A stretch of 64,000 nucleotides of DNA from Maratus speciosus (GCA_963932465.1 OZ010798.1:15794981-15858980), one strand, 5' to 3'; counted from the stretch's first letter, positions 22,828 to 34,070 are shown. Program-made: numbers and translations. The notes: generated by a model from the letters alone, not told the origin.

Positions 22828-23515
22828 TAGTAGACTCCCTCAAATCCGCAACCCTAAAATCCGCACATCACCGCAGATGTAAACAATGAAACTTTCAGTT
22901 CAGATATAGGGGCAAAATTACAGAATTATTTAGTTTTATATCATTCCATATGTATTTGAATATGTAATTCTCGATAATATGAATGAACTTGTAGTTTTTC
23001 ATGAAGGAAGTATAAATTTATTTCTGAAAAAAATCAAGATATTGATGATATCACGGGTAATCACAATCTTTTTTATCCAATATATTTAGGTATTAATCAA
23101 GCCTTTTGGGTTATTAAGACTATTAAGCCTGAAATAAAACTTCCTTACTTAATGATTTTGATGTGAATTAATAGGGTATACCTTTAATGGGGAAAGTTTC
23201 ATTGAATAATTCAAGGAAAATGTATCTTATCTTTATTATGCATAATTAATTATACATTGTTATTATTTACTTGACCTTTACTTTTAATAATTTAATCATT
23301 TTTAAAATTATCTTATTTTTTGTTATTTTAGTTTATGACTTTACTTAATCATTTTAATATTTTACTATATTGCAAGCATTCATTATAATTTTGACTACAT
23401 TATTACATTCAAATGACTGTTTTAAAAATGTAAACAAAGCAATGACCAGAAATCCGCAAAATTCTAAAATCCGCACATCTGGTCCCAAAATGTGCGGATT
23501 TCAGAGAGTCTATTG
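22828..23515. mobile_element. pogo-like family B element, copy 1 (subfamily 1)
   Basis: Ends TAGTAGACTCCCTCAAATCC and its inverse, with TA flanks. Right end carries GTGCGGATTTCAGAGAGTCTA. About 688 bp. Interior resembles the copies at 35768, 47732 and 49209, including AACCTGAAATAAAACTTCC. Termini of this pattern (CAGTAGA + ATCCGCA) resemble pogo/Tigger ends. No transposase seen. Confidence 0.8.
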
Positions 23516-23584
23516 TATTATACATATATATTTTTAATTAATTTTTCAATTATTTTTCAGCATTGAAATTACGCTTGAAATTAT

Positions 23585-23716
23585 TGAATATTTAATACGT
23601 GATTTATCACATTGCTAACTAAGCGTAGAACCAACAGAGTGACTTGGACATTTTTCACTCAGTTGGTTCTACGGCTTAGTTAGCAATGAGATAAATCACG
23701 TATTAAATATTAACAT
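23585..23716. repeat. long hairpin MITE, ~58-bp arms
   Basis: Two arms of about 58 bp, starting TTGAATATTTAATACGTGAT and containing GCTAACTAAGC(G/C)GTAGAACCAAC, are separated by a loop of about 15 bases. They are close to perfectly complementary. The element is almost nothing but hairpin. No other copy was noticed in the window. Confidence 0.75.
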
Positions 23717-23977
23717 TATACTTTATTTTTTGACAAAGATTTTAAGCTTTATCTTTCTAAAAGTTGTTTGATTATCTGTATTATATCAAACTAAATTATA
23801 TTAAAGTACATTATTATGTTTCTTTAGATCTCGAATTTATTTATAAATAACTTAAAAGAAAAATTGATTTAAATCAATGTTTTTTTTAATCAATTGATTT
23901 ATATCGTGATTTTAATCACGATTTAAATCAACGAACCCTGTTAACGCAGAAGACTGGTTTCATATTATTTTATAATA

Positions 23978-24654
23978 CAGTAGAGCGCCGATTATCCGAA
24001 CAAGTCGGGACCGAGCCTAGTTCGGTTAAGCAACAGTTCGGATATATGGACAGACGATTTGACGGATGTTCCTGACTATACTGAAATCTTCACACTCTAT
24101 CCACGCTTTAGACTGACAGCACTAACTAGTGCTGGCATGTTTTAAAATTGATTTTTGTCTCTTTAATTTTTTTGTTTACTTTTTATTATCATTTTCTAAA
24201 CTCCAGCGATTATAATTTAAGCAAAAGAACTTTCGATTGTTGCTTGCCTCAAAGAAGACATTCTTTTCAATGCTGCCATATCTCAAACTCTTCTTAAATA
24301 CGTTAGTTGAATAGGAACAACATTCTTCTGCCGTTCGAGCCATTTCATAGCTGTTTCCAAACATTCAAAGGCTTCGTTATGTGATGGACCTTGATCACTT
24401 TCAGAGCATTCGTTTCCAATTTCTTTTTTCAATTTCTTTCTTGAATATCATCCACAATCTCATCATCATTTAAAATCTGATATCCAGGTCTAATAGGGTA
24501 TTTGGATAATTGGTAGTTCGTTATAAAAAAAATTGAGAGAAATAAGCTGTTCGGATAATTTGAAGTTCAATTAAAAAGTATTTTTGACAGAAATTTGCTG
24601 TTCGGATAATTTGAAGTTCGGTTAATTTGAGTTCAGATAATCGGCGCTCTACTG
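23978..24654. mobile_element. Tigger/pogo derivative (CAGTAGAGCGCCGATTATCC ends)
   Basis: TA-flanked, 677 bp, both ends CAGTAGAGCGCCGATTATC with repeated GTTCGGATAAT motifs inside the right end. These are classic Tigger-type termini. It keeps only a C-terminal scrap of transposase (next entry), so it is an internally deleted copy. Confidence 0.85.
24217..24411 (-). pseudogene. Tigger transposase C-terminal fragment
   Basis: Minus-strand translation includes SHNEAFECLETAMKWLERQ followed by a LTYLRR...DMAALKR block. This matches the conserved tail of Tigger/pogo transposases (EAF...LEWLE...LR DMAA.KR). A TGA replaces one codon between LRRV and DMAAL. The DDE core is missing. Confidence 0.75.
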
Positions 24655-25998
24655 TATTTGCTTAATACAGTCTCATGCATGTGCTACTTCAAAAAAAATT
24701 TTTGAAATATTTATGTAACACAAGACAAGAAGGAAAATGATTAAAATACATTGAACACAAATTTGAGAATTTATCAGTATTATGTTTACTTTCAGAATTC
24801 AGAAAATGTTCATGGCATATAACTATATAACTTTAAAATGTTTATGTTAGTACATACATATATCATCATTTTATAATAAGTACAGTTGCTTATGACAAAA
24901 GAGGAAAAATAAATTATAATATAGTAATATTTTATAAGCAAGACTTGCCTATTTTAAAGTAATGAGTACAAAATCACCAATTCCTACAGCATAAATGATT
25001 ATGTCTTAAAACAAATTAGAAAATACCTAATTATAATCTCAAAGAAAATCATTCATCACAGACTTTACAAATGAAACATTTCTTTTAATATAATAGTTTG
25101 AACGTATTCATAGTAGAGTTTGAATGTATTCATTCCCAGCTCATAAACAGCTACACTTGATAATCTTTCATCGATCTTTTGATTCATTTCCAACTTATTT
25201 CGTTTTAATGTTTTTAAAGTATTCTCACTAGATGGCGCCACTGCAACTTTCCAACCATGTAATTGGTCAAGATTTAGCAAGTTGTTTCTCATATTGGCGC
25301 TTTCCTTTCTAGACTTTTACATCACTTCATCATCATATTTCATCCTGAACACGACTGCAGAAGCAGTTCGAAACATAGATTTGTGTTTTTATCATAATTT
25401 TTCTTAGGATGAGCGAAGCGAATCCTCTACTAGGCTACAAAAATTACATTTTGTCGTACACTTTACAAAAAAACTATTCAGTACTTTGACTTGAAATTAA
25501 ACATAAAAATAAATTATGACCTGTAGATTTGCACAATATTATTTTTTTTTACAGAATAACCTTAAAAAATTATTGTTTTAATTAATTTATTTTACATGTT
25601 TTTCCATTACGGACTCCATTTTGCAAATAAAAAATGAAACACGTACATTTTCAGAAGAAAAAATAAATCATGGCGTTACCTTTTCTTTTATGAAGCTTTA
25701 AAAACACCCTTTTTATGAAAATCATACCAAATTTTTAATAAATTAAAATTTGTGAAAATTCAATTATTTACATTCAATTATAAAAGTATCTTTCAGTGTC
25801 CAGAATTCTAATACACAATTTATTGTTATTATGGTAAATGATTTACGCAAACGATACTTACGCATTTTAAAACAATTATATTATGTTTCTGTTTTGTAAA
25901 GTGGCAACAAAAAATTGTAAACAAATAAAATCAATTGTTAAATTCGTTATATAAACATTTTGTAAAATTTTGCCTCGAAAATATTTTTATTTATACCA
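24655..25998. other. AT-rich sequence with one unrecognised short frame (25065-25292, minus)
   Basis: A 75-codon minus-strand frame begins with a true ATG at 25292 and has an ordinary soluble-protein composition (NLLNLDQLHGWKVAVAPSS start, KLYYEYVQTIILKE end). I do not recognise it. It could be an exon or chance. Nothing else was seen in the stretch. Confidence 0.3.
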
Positions 25999-27310
25999 GT
26001 GTTATACAGGGCCGTAGCTAGGAGGGTGCTAGGGTAGGCTCAGCCCCCCCTAAAAAATGTTGCCCCCCCCCCTGAGAAACAGTCCAAGGTTAGCAAATGG
26101 ACGGAAAGAGAAGAACGTGAAGAGATGAATTTAAGTGTATCATCTTTAGTTTAATGATACTCTTGAAAATACCTATAATATATTCAATCGATAGCTGAAA
26201 TCTTAAATTTTTGGTTCTAAATGAACATGCATTATGGGATATTTATGGTATAGATGAACCTGAGGAAATTAGTTTATTTAAAAACTCTTTAAATACACAG
26301 TCAAAAAGGACATGATGCTTGCACAGTATGCGTCAAAGCTGTACCAATTAACGCAACGTACACATCACCTGAAATACAAAATAATGTGATACAAATCCTT
26401 GCTGAAATAGAGTCAGAGGATATATAAAATTATATTAATAATGCTGATGTTCCGTGGTTTCCGATTTTGGAAGACTGGACATATGATAAAAAAAAACAGG
26501 GAAAATGATGCATTAAGAGCAAGATATGTGAAGAACGGAAAAGTAAAGGAATCAGTTATCGCATTAAAAAGTTGTTTTGTTCTGACTTGGATGCAAAAAC
26601 ATTTTCTGATTTAACTTTAACGGGCCTTCATGATTGCAATTTAGATAATTCTAAAATTTTGAGTCAATATTATGATGGCACTGGAATGAGCTGCATGAGC
26701 AGTGGAAAAGGTGTTGTCTAAGCAATATTGCTGAAACATCTTGACAGGAACATCCGAACATCCCATACGTAAATTGCTGTAACTAAAGGCTTCTTTCAGT
26801 AATCATAAAGGCGATAAATTAGGTAAATGGAAACAAACAGTTTTATGATCAATGTTTCATATTGTACAATTTTTGGGAAAAGGCAGCAAGCATAGCTAAG
26901 AAATATGAAGGTCAATCCCTTGCTTGTTTGTTAGAACAGCGATGGAGTGGACATTTACATGTTACAGAAATTGTCTATAAGAACTATAATTTTTTTGTTG
27001 CATATACTAGAAGAAGTTTACTTATTTAAGGTCAAATAAAATTTATGACGAAATATTATCTAATGGCCACTGAATTTCTTAACATATTTAAAAGGAAGTT
27101 ATTATAAACAGTTTAATAAGAAACATAGTGCCTACAATATGAATATGCACTAATTTATCTTTCTCTATAATACTTTGTTTGATTATATATATTTGTGTGT
27201 GTTTGTTTGTGCGTGCATGCGTCAGATAGAAAGAAAAAATATGAGCCTCCCCTACATTTTCTTGAGCCCCCCCCCTACTATTCACTTCTAGCTACAGCCC
27301 TGGTGTTATA
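25999..27310 (+). mobile_element. hAT element with 8-bp duplication GTGTTATA
   Basis: GTGTTATA at 25999-26006 and 27303-27310. The 1296-bp element begins CAGGGCCGTAGCTAG and ends CTAGCTACAGCCCTG, with C/G-rich runs just inside both ends (AGCCCCCCC). The termini and duplication are typical of hAT elements. Remnants of a transposase are inside. Confidence 0.88.
26300..27000 (+). pseudogene. hAT transposase remnant (TTF-finger type)
   Basis: Broken plus-strand frames resemble hAT transposases with an N-terminal TTF zinc finger: an N-terminal-like CTVCVKAVPINATYTSPEIQ block near 26313-26380, a YDGTGMSC...SGKGV block near 26672-26718 corresponding to the conserved YDGAxxMSG motif, and LLEQRWSGH near 26930-26955. 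Multiple stops and shifts. Family assignment is from memory of hAT motifs. Confidence 0.5.
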
Positions 27311-27709
27311 TAATAAATAAAAAATTCCGAGGAAATTCTCAGTTATTTGGCTGAATTTACATTTCTAAAATAAAAATGCGCCAAAACATAAAATGACGTT
27401 TTTGCTTAATAAAGATGCAAAAATAATATAAAAAAATAGTGTTACTTTCAAATATTTAACGTATTAAATAAGGCTTCGCGAATCCAAACAAAGCATGACT
27501 TTTGCTAGTTTATACAAGTTCATATAAAGGTTCTTGTCTTGTGTACCATTTAGCAATTTCATTTGTTTTTATGAAATCATTCTTATTTATAATACTTCAA
27601 GGTGCAAATGTCCAACATATGAGGAGCTTGGAAGAGCAAGGGCGAATCCCGAAATTGAGGTGTTGGGAAATCAAGCTCAACGTTTTGCAAATAGTGTTAT
27701 ACAGGGTGT
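27311..27709 (+). other. AT-rich stretch ending in a coding-like fragment (27600-27710)
   Basis: Mostly AT-rich. From about 27600 a plus-strand frame reads CKCPTYEELGRARANPEIEV, which looks protein-like and follows a possible splice-acceptor-like pyrimidine tract. The core GGAGCTTGGAAGAGCAAG recurs inverted at 28400-28420. No family recognised. Confidence 0.35.
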
Positions 27710-27711
27710 CC

Positions 27712-28259
27712 ATAATTAAATGACCCTACTTTAAATTTGTCTACAGACGAAACTATTGGTCAGAAAGTTGTGAAATTTTGTGACGGACATAATAAAAGTA
27801 TGGGAATATGTTTGAGCAAAAAAAATTTAGTTCAAAATTTCGCCACCAGAGGGCGTTTTTTTAATGAATTACACTTTTTAAAAATATTACGCTTTATTTT
27901 TTTCTGATTAAATAAGACAAATATACATACCACCTCCTGAAAAAAATAAAGCGTAGAAACTTTTAAAAATATTATTGGTGTTCAAATTGAAAGGACCGTA
28001 CAAACTCTGATAAAAAATCCACTTACGACAGCCGCCATTTTTTTCTCAGAGCTCAGGCCTAGTATTCAGTGGGCGGTGGCCAAATGCATAATTTATTTTA
28101 AAACGTCCCCTGGTGGCGAAATTTTGAACTAAATTTTTCTTTCGCTCAGACATATTCTCAGTCTTTTATTATGTCCGTCACAAAATTTCACAACTTTCTG
28201 GCCAATGGTTTCGTACGTAGACAACTTTAAAGTGGGGTCGTTTAATTATGGACACCCTG
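27712..28259. mobile_element. Tc1/mariner-type MITE with ~155-bp inverted repeats
   Basis: TA-flanked, 548 bp. Both arms start CAGGGTGTCCATAATTAAA and match closely for about 155 bp, to the GCCACCAG(A/G)GG(G/A)CG block. No coding sequence. CAGGGTGTCC ends at TA sites are common in arthropod mariner-like elements. Confidence 0.85.
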
Positions 28260-28431
28260 TAGAATAGGGTACTACGCACTTTAGCTCGACACTGTGACAA
28301 TACTACGGATGAACCAGGGCAAAACGACTTACCTACGTGTTGCCTACATGTATCTGATGTAGAGAAAACAAAAACAAAAAATCGAATTTTCGGATTCGCA
28401 CTTGCTCTTCCAAGCTCCTGACATGTTAAAT

Positions 28432-29289
28432 TCAGAAAGGTTTCTCTTCAGCATGAATTTGCTGGTGAACATTTAAAGTATATTTTTGAGAATAACTTTT
28501 GTTACACACCTTACAAGAAAAAGATTTCTTATCTGTATGAATGCGTCGATGGACACTTAAAACAGATTTTCGAGAAAATCCTTTGTTACACACTTCACAA
28601 CAGAAAGGTTTCTCATTAGTGTGTATGCGCCGGTGGACATTTAAAACAAATTTTCGAGAATAACTTTTGTTACACACCTCACAAGAGAAAGGTTTCTCAT
28701 TTGTATGAATACGCCGGTGGACATTTAAATCAGGTTTTCGAGCAAAACCTTTGTTACATACTTCACAAGAGAAAGGTTTTTCTTTAGTATGAACACGCAG
28801 GTGGACATTTAAATCGGACTGAACATAAAATCCTTTCTTACACACCTCACAAGAAAAAAGGTTCTCATGAGTATGAATGCGTTGGTGGACCTTTAAATTA
28901 GATTTTCGGGAAAATCCTCTGTTACATACCTCACAAGAAAAAGGTTTCTCATTTGTATGAATACGTCGGTGCTCAGTTAAATAAGTTTTTAGAAAAAATC
29001 CTTTGTTACATACATCACAAGAATAAGGTTTCTCATTTGTATGAATGCTTCGGTGGCGAATTAATACATGTTTTAGAGAAAATCCTTTATTACACACATC
29101 ACAAGAAAAAGGTTTCTCATTTGTATGAATGCGTCGGTGCCGAGTTAAATTAGATTTTTGAGAAAATCCTTTGTTACATACCTCACAAGAATAAGGTTTC
29201 TCATTTGTATGAATGCGTCGGTGCTGAGTTAAATTACATTTTTGAGAAAATCCTTTGCTACACACCTCACAAGTAAAGGTTTTCTCCAT
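28432..29289 (-). CDS. C2H2 zinc-finger protein, ten fingers
   Basis: An uninterrupted 285-residue frame from an ATG at 29289 to a stop at 28432-28434. It is almost entirely ten tandem CX2CX12HX3H fingers, starting at residue 3. All ten keep the Cys and His pairs, with mostly CNKGFS cores and TNEKPF linkers, two fingers having KSYS in place of KGFS. Such arrays bind DNA in a sequence-specific way, one finger per about three bases, in the nucleus. Variation is concentrated at the recognition-helix positions. No KRAB, BTB, ZAD or other effector domain lies in the frame; an in-frame stop lies 17 codons upstream. A non-coding 5' exon probably lies near 30131-30187. It is the intact paralogue of the broken copy at 3.7-5.1 kb. 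Confidence 0.85.
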   Translation of the reverse strand: MEKTFTCEVCSKGFSQKCNLTQHRRIHTNEKPYSCEVCNKGFSQKSNLTRHRRIHTNEKPFSCDVCNKGFSLKHVLIRHRSIHTNEKPYSCDVCNKGFFLKTYLTEHRRIHTNEKPFSCEVCNRGFSRKSNLKVHQRIHTHENLFSCEVCKKGFYVQSDLNVHLRVHTKEKPFSCEVCNKGFARKPDLNVHRRIHTNEKPFSCEVCNKSYSRKFVLNVHRRIHTNEKPFCCEVCNKGFSRKSVLSVHRRIHTDKKSFSCKVCNKSYSQKYTLNVHQQIHAEEKPF

Positions 29290-30290
29290 GTGACCAAAAA
29301 GATTTCGAATTAATATAGATACGAAAATTTTTTACTGCACGGCTCAAATGTAAAACGATCTTGTTTGTTACCAATATGGTGGTACATACTTAAGTTAGAT
29401 TTCTAAGCAAAACTTGAAAATGAAAACAAATGTGCAAATTTAAAGTAGAGTGTGAAAAAAAATCTTAAGTTAAGGAAATTCTCAGCTAATTAAAACGTAT
29501 CCACCATTTTACTATGAAGTGAAAAGTATTTGCTAATGCCTGATATAGAAGAATTTTTGAAGTATAAATCCAGAAATAAACAGTATTGTTTAAAGTAGAT
29601 TTTTTAAAAGTCTTTATACATGTATAATTTAAACAACTTCTCTTCCCAAGAGAAAGGTAGCAGTTTCTAATAAATCAAGACTTTTAGTCTAATGGTAAGT
29701 CTCAACATATATATTAGATATATACAACTTATATATTATATATTCCAGAAATTTGGAGACAGAACTCCTTCTCTACGACGCAGTGACAGTATAAAACAAA
29801 GTTGGAAACATTAACAGTGATGTATTTTTATAAAATTTCTTTATTTCTACATTGAAGTATAAAAAAGGATAATTTTCTTAAAGAGGGAAAAAAATTATGA
29901 AAATACTGTATAGATCGTACCTATAATTAGAAGTTTTCACAGTAAGAAATTAATTTCCAAGAACTTGATAGCCTTATGAAAATGTCTGTCTAAATTCAAT
30001 CTGGAAATTTGTATGTAAAAATAATGGCCTTTATGTTATTTTCAATTATGTTAGAAAAATTTAAAAAATCATTTTGAACCATATTCTTTTACGACACAAG
30101 TTGAAAAAAAAAGATGGTCTTTAGACATTACTTGTCTGTATAAGTTGTTTCACTGTATGTTCGGAATAAACTTCATGAACATCGTACCTGAAATATAAAT
30201 AAAAACATGCATATCAAATAACTTTGTAAATGTTAAATGATTATACAACAAGTGCATTTACATACTTACAACGCCATTAATAAATTAAAA
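29290..30290 (-). repeat. 5' region of the zinc-finger gene, copy 2 of the duplicated locus
   Basis: Minus-strand reading from 30290 matches copy 1 from 3118: AATGGCGTTG, an intron end TTTATATTTCAG at 30188-30199, then CATGAAGTTTATTCCGAACA and CTATACAGTATTTT. A possible splice donor (GTAATG) lies near 30131 but is altered in copy 1. The TTAATGG near 30284 is the empty site of the two transposons found in copy 1. Confidence 0.65.
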
Positions 30291-30428
30291 TTAATTAATA
30301 AATGCAAAAAGAATGGTAACATTTATTTCATTTGCTATCAATTAAAATTTAAATATTTTATATGCAAAATATTTTTACAAATCTGCAAGAAGAAAACAAG
30401 CTGCATTTAAATCTTTATTTTTTACAGT

Positions 30429-30732
30429 TCTTTTTCCATTTCGTAACCCCCAGTGGCGTAGTCGTCAGAGAATCTGACTGCCGCGCTGCAGATGAAGAGT
30501 TCGACTTCCAATTGGGCAAAGTTCACTCAGCTTTTCATCCATTCGGGGTCTATAAAATGAGTACCAAGCTTGCTGGGGAAATAAACATCAAGGGTCTCGC
30601 GTTAGGCTAACCATCTGGCCGGGACGCATGCTGCATAGCACCTCGGGGCCCAGGGTCAAGAAAACAGGGATGGGCACTGTCGGCACATATCCTTCATGGA
30701 TTATATAGCCACAGAGTTTAGTTTTTTCCATT
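30429..30732 (+). mobile_element. tRNA-derived SINE with target duplication
   Basis: TTTTTCCATTTC occurs at 30429-30440 and again at 30722-30733, and copy 3 lacks the sequence between. The head has an A box-like GTGGCGTAGTCGTCAGAG and a B box-like GAGTTCGACTTCC about 40 bases later. The body is GC-rich (CATCTGGCCGGGACGC, ACCTCGGGGCCCAGGG). Such elements are copied by LINE machinery. Family not assigned. Confidence 0.65.
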
Positions 30733-30779
30733 TCTTACATGCAGAAATTAGAAATGAAGAAAATACATGGCTTTTTATA

Positions 30780-32319
30780 CAGTGCGTCCCAAAAGTTTAT
30801 ATACAACGTTTTTTTTAAATTTTCCAATTCAAAAAGTAGAGTAACAATTTCAAAGCAATTTATATAAATAATAGCAACACAATAATAATACATTACAGAA
30901 ATAATATTACGCAACCATAGACTTTGTGAGAAAAATTAAAACTTAAATTTGACTGCCCCAAAAGTTTATAGACAACTCATTTTTCTTCCTTTAACGTTCA
31001 AATGCTTAAGCCGTTTGTTCTAATCACTTCAAAAACTCGATCGTGGATACTCAAAACAAGAATTTGAAGAAGTTCCGACTTCAAAGAAAATCATCTTCGT
31101 TCAAATTGCAGCTTTGTTTCTTGAACCCTTGCAAATTGACGCCTTTAAGCATATACGTCTCTAGCTAATCTTCCACAGAAGTTCTCTATTGGGTTCATCT
31201 CAAGACTAAGGGCTAGTCAGTCTATAACAGTTACTTGGTTTTGTCTAAACCACTGCATTGTAAAGTTGGACACGAAAATGGAGCAATGGTGTTGCTGGTA
31301 CTGGTACATCCATTTATCCCCCCTCCTCTATAAACTTTCAAATAGAAGTAACTGTACTTCAAGCCTTTTCAGGTAATCTTCGGAACATTGACGACCTTTC
31401 AAACAAGCAATATGGGTGTTCCATTATAAGGAAATGCTACCCACACCATGAGTGAAACCCTCCTTGTTGTCTACTAAACAAAGTTCTGGAATCCTTTCAA
31501 ATATTGTCCCATTAATATGCCCAAACATCGGGCCCATCTAAATTGAATTTATTTTCATCACTGACAAGAACACTGAACAATTCATCTGATCAAATCCTGT
31601 GATTTCGGGTCCACTGAACACGAGTGTCTGTATTTCGTTTTGCAAACTTTAGCGAATGACGCATTTTGCGAAAATCAAGAAATGTACCTGCTAGCAGCCG
31701 TCGATGGACCGTGGATATTGGTACAGAAACATTTACTTCTATAGAAATTAACCGTACACACAGGTTCTGGGTTGAAATTCATGTCTAAATTTCTCTGTCT
31801 TATAATTTAGTTGTTATCTTTGGTCGCCTAAAAGGGGATTTTGCTTCAGATTATCACATTTTGACAGAATTCGGTAGATACCAACCATGCTACATCCATT
31901 TTTTCTTGAAATGTCCACAACTTTCCAGTCACGAGCCTTTAAACAATAATTTTCCAAAATTTCGTTTTTGGAATACTGCACATTGCGAGGCGTCATTGTA
32001 ATCAGTCAGAAACGGAAAGACAGATTAGATTTTATCTCAGGAAATTATTGCGTCACAAGTACATGACCTTGAAATATACAAATTTTGGACATCAGTACTT
32101 AAATCAGCTTCTAACACCGGTTGTCTATATATTTTTGGGACAGCATTTTTTTGTTTTAAATTTTTTATATTAAATATATGACTGCTAAAAGTTGCTTGAG
32201 TATTTTATTATTTTTATTTCATCATTATACATCTTCATAATTTATATCGTCTTTTTTACGCGTTTAGTTAGCTCTTAAATTAAAAAAAAGGGTTGTCTAT
32301 AAACTTTTGGGACGCACTG
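30780..32319 (-). mobile_element. Tc1-family transposon, inactive
   Basis: TA-flanked, 1540 bp, both ends CAGTGCGTCCCAAAAGTTTA followed by (G/T)ACAAC. The length and minus-strand transposase remnant match Tc1-type elements. It sits in the upstream region of the zinc-finger gene; copy 3 at 35.6 kb shows the site without it. Confidence 0.88.
31010..31996 (-). pseudogene. Tc1 transposase pseudogene
   Basis: From an ATG at 31996, a short frame has the N-terminal helix-turn-helix pattern (ILENYCLKARDWKVVDISRK). Later pieces in other frames keep VSDENKFNLDGPD near 31560-31522, which contains the first catalytic Asp, then a block where the usual QDN reads QHH, then LEMNPIENFCG near 31205-31175, where DLNPIENLWG is normal (the second catalytic Asp position is changed). 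Stops and shifts throughout. Tc1 transposases cut and paste by a DDE/D mechanism at TA. Confidence 0.82.
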
Positions 32320-32321
32320 TA

Positions 32322-32677
32322 TGTATATTAATAGATGAATCTACTTACTGGATTTTGCAGAGATAATTTTTTTTAGTTGGATGTTAGATTATTTTAGGCA
32401 TGAAGGGGGAAATTTTTTCCATCTATATAATAAGGCCAAACTCGTATAATTTACATGCATTTTAGCAGTTATTCATACAATAAAATGAATTATAACGAAA
32501 TCCTTGAACGAACTATATAATTAGCATTTAAATATTAAAAAGATGCATCTGAATGATTACCAAAAACAGATAGATAGCTATGTATTCTTCTACAAAGGTG
32601 CAACATTAAATATGATTGTTATATTTTTTTTGTAACTTACAAGGTATTAAAAGAAAATAAATAAATAAATAACAATG
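32322..32677. other. AT-rich sequence, no gene seen
   Basis: The first 80 bases belong to the duplicated block. The rest is AT-rich without recognisable content. Confidence 0.5.
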
Positions 32678-32679
32678 TA

Positions 32680-33635
32680 GGGGAGAGGGGGGCACATGTG
32701 AACATGGGGCATATGTGAACAGTACATATTTCACTCAGTTAATTTGAAAGAAAAATTTTCAAAAAATTACCAATTGATGGTAGTACTGGTATCATCCTTT
32801 AGCTGAATTTTCAGAACAATAGGCCATTTTGATTCCTAGTAGTTGTAATTTGTTTGTTTTAGAAGGTGTAAAGTAAAAAATTCTTCTAAGTTATTGAAGT
32901 AAAAATTCATTCAAAACATTTTTTAAAGTAGAATATCAGCATTGCATTCTATAGTGGCATTAATTAGGTAAGTCTACAAAAAGTTTTGTTTCCTTATTTC
33001 AATTAAAAATATCTTTTTTTATAAGTTAGTCTGAAGTTGGTAGATGGGGCACTTGTGAACAGAACATATGGGAGCAGATGTGAACAGTTCACAAGTGTAT
33101 TTTTTAAGTCTGTGAATGCATTTTTTTAGTTTAATATTTAATTAACCTTGTCAAACATTGAGCTATACATTCAATATTTTTAGGATTGCTTCACAGTTTT
33201 AATTTACTGGAAGTTAGATAACAATTAAAAGTGACTCAAAAGGAGTAGGCATATTAGTGTACAATTTTACGATTAATTTCTTGTATCTATGTTGCAACAT
33301 TTATTGATTTATTCCCACAACTAGAGAGAGGGCATCTAATTAGTTTTTATCACAGTTTTTATTCGCAATTTTTTTTGTCTTATTTATGCATGTGTTTACA
33401 TGTGCACTAGCTATGTTCACAAACCCCTCGTCTGGGGCACATGTGAACAAATTTAGACAATTTTTAAAATGATGATATAAGTTATAAATTTTTGATAAAT
33501 GCATCCAAATGTTTCACCAAAACAACAAACAAATTTTAAATATTCATATAAACCAATTTTTGGTTCAATAGCTCATAACAATTTTGATAAGTAGTCAAAA
33601 ATGTAAAAATTGTTCACATGTGCCCCCCTCTCCCC
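32680..33635. mobile_element. GGGGAGAG-type element with internal copies of its end motif
   Basis: TA-flanked, 956 bp, inverted ends GGGGAGAGGGGGGCACATGT. The motif ATGTGAACA/TGTTCACA recurs near both ends and inside, near 32700, 32718, 33055, 33083, 33098, 33415, 33445 and 33610, often next to GGGGCA. No transposase recognised. A related element lies at 60788. Confidence 0.75.
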
Positions 33636-34068
33636 TATAAATTCATTAAACCAAAAAAGAAAATAGGAAAGTATAAATCCTAGGGTATAAATCCACCCAA
33701 ATGTATCTGATGAAATGTGAAGTACAGAGACTAATTTTTCAAAATAAATGAATTATTTTGAATGATTTGACTAGTTAAGGCTTTACTTTAAAAAGAAAAT
33801 CTCTATGTGAAATATATGCACGCCAAATTGATCTTTACTCTAGAAATACATTTCCAAAAATGCATCACTGAAATTACCCAGAAGCAACTAATTCATATAA
33901 TAACAGAATATTCTTTTCCAAAAAGAACCTTACGGAAACTTCCTTTCCCTAGTTAAAGAACTTAATTTACATGACTTTCAGATGCTTATAATAAAAGCTC
34001 GCCTTTGATTTGATAGTACAGCAATTCAGAAACAAATTCCAAGGATTTGAGAAGACGAAATGTCTAAT
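33636..34068. other. AT-rich sequence, no gene seen
   Basis: No coding region or repeat recognised. Confidence 0.5.
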
Positions 34069-34070
34069 TA

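Larger units (their letters stand above)
30184..32400 (-). repeat. duplicated block shared with copy 3 (about 35310-35700), split by two insertions
   Basis: 30190-30440, 30721-30777 and 32322-32400 align in order with 35320-35700, for example CATTTATTTCATTTGC, AATTTAAATATTTTATATGC, CATTTAAATCTTTATTTTTT, and CTTTCTGGATTTTACA/CTTACTGGATTTTGCA. The SINE and the Tc1 element are absent from copy 3, which shows the empty sites. Confidence 0.7.

Noticed and set aside
25999..27711. Shared GTGTTATACAGGG at the hAT element and at the MITE near 27712 as evidence of a common target
   Set aside because: The hAT duplication is 8 bp and the MITE uses TA. The shared octamer before CAGGG is probably coincidence in AT-rich sequence.
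28953..29153. Plus-strand frame opposite the zinc-finger gene
   Set aside because: Antisense shadow of the finger array; the repeats in it mirror the finger periodicity.
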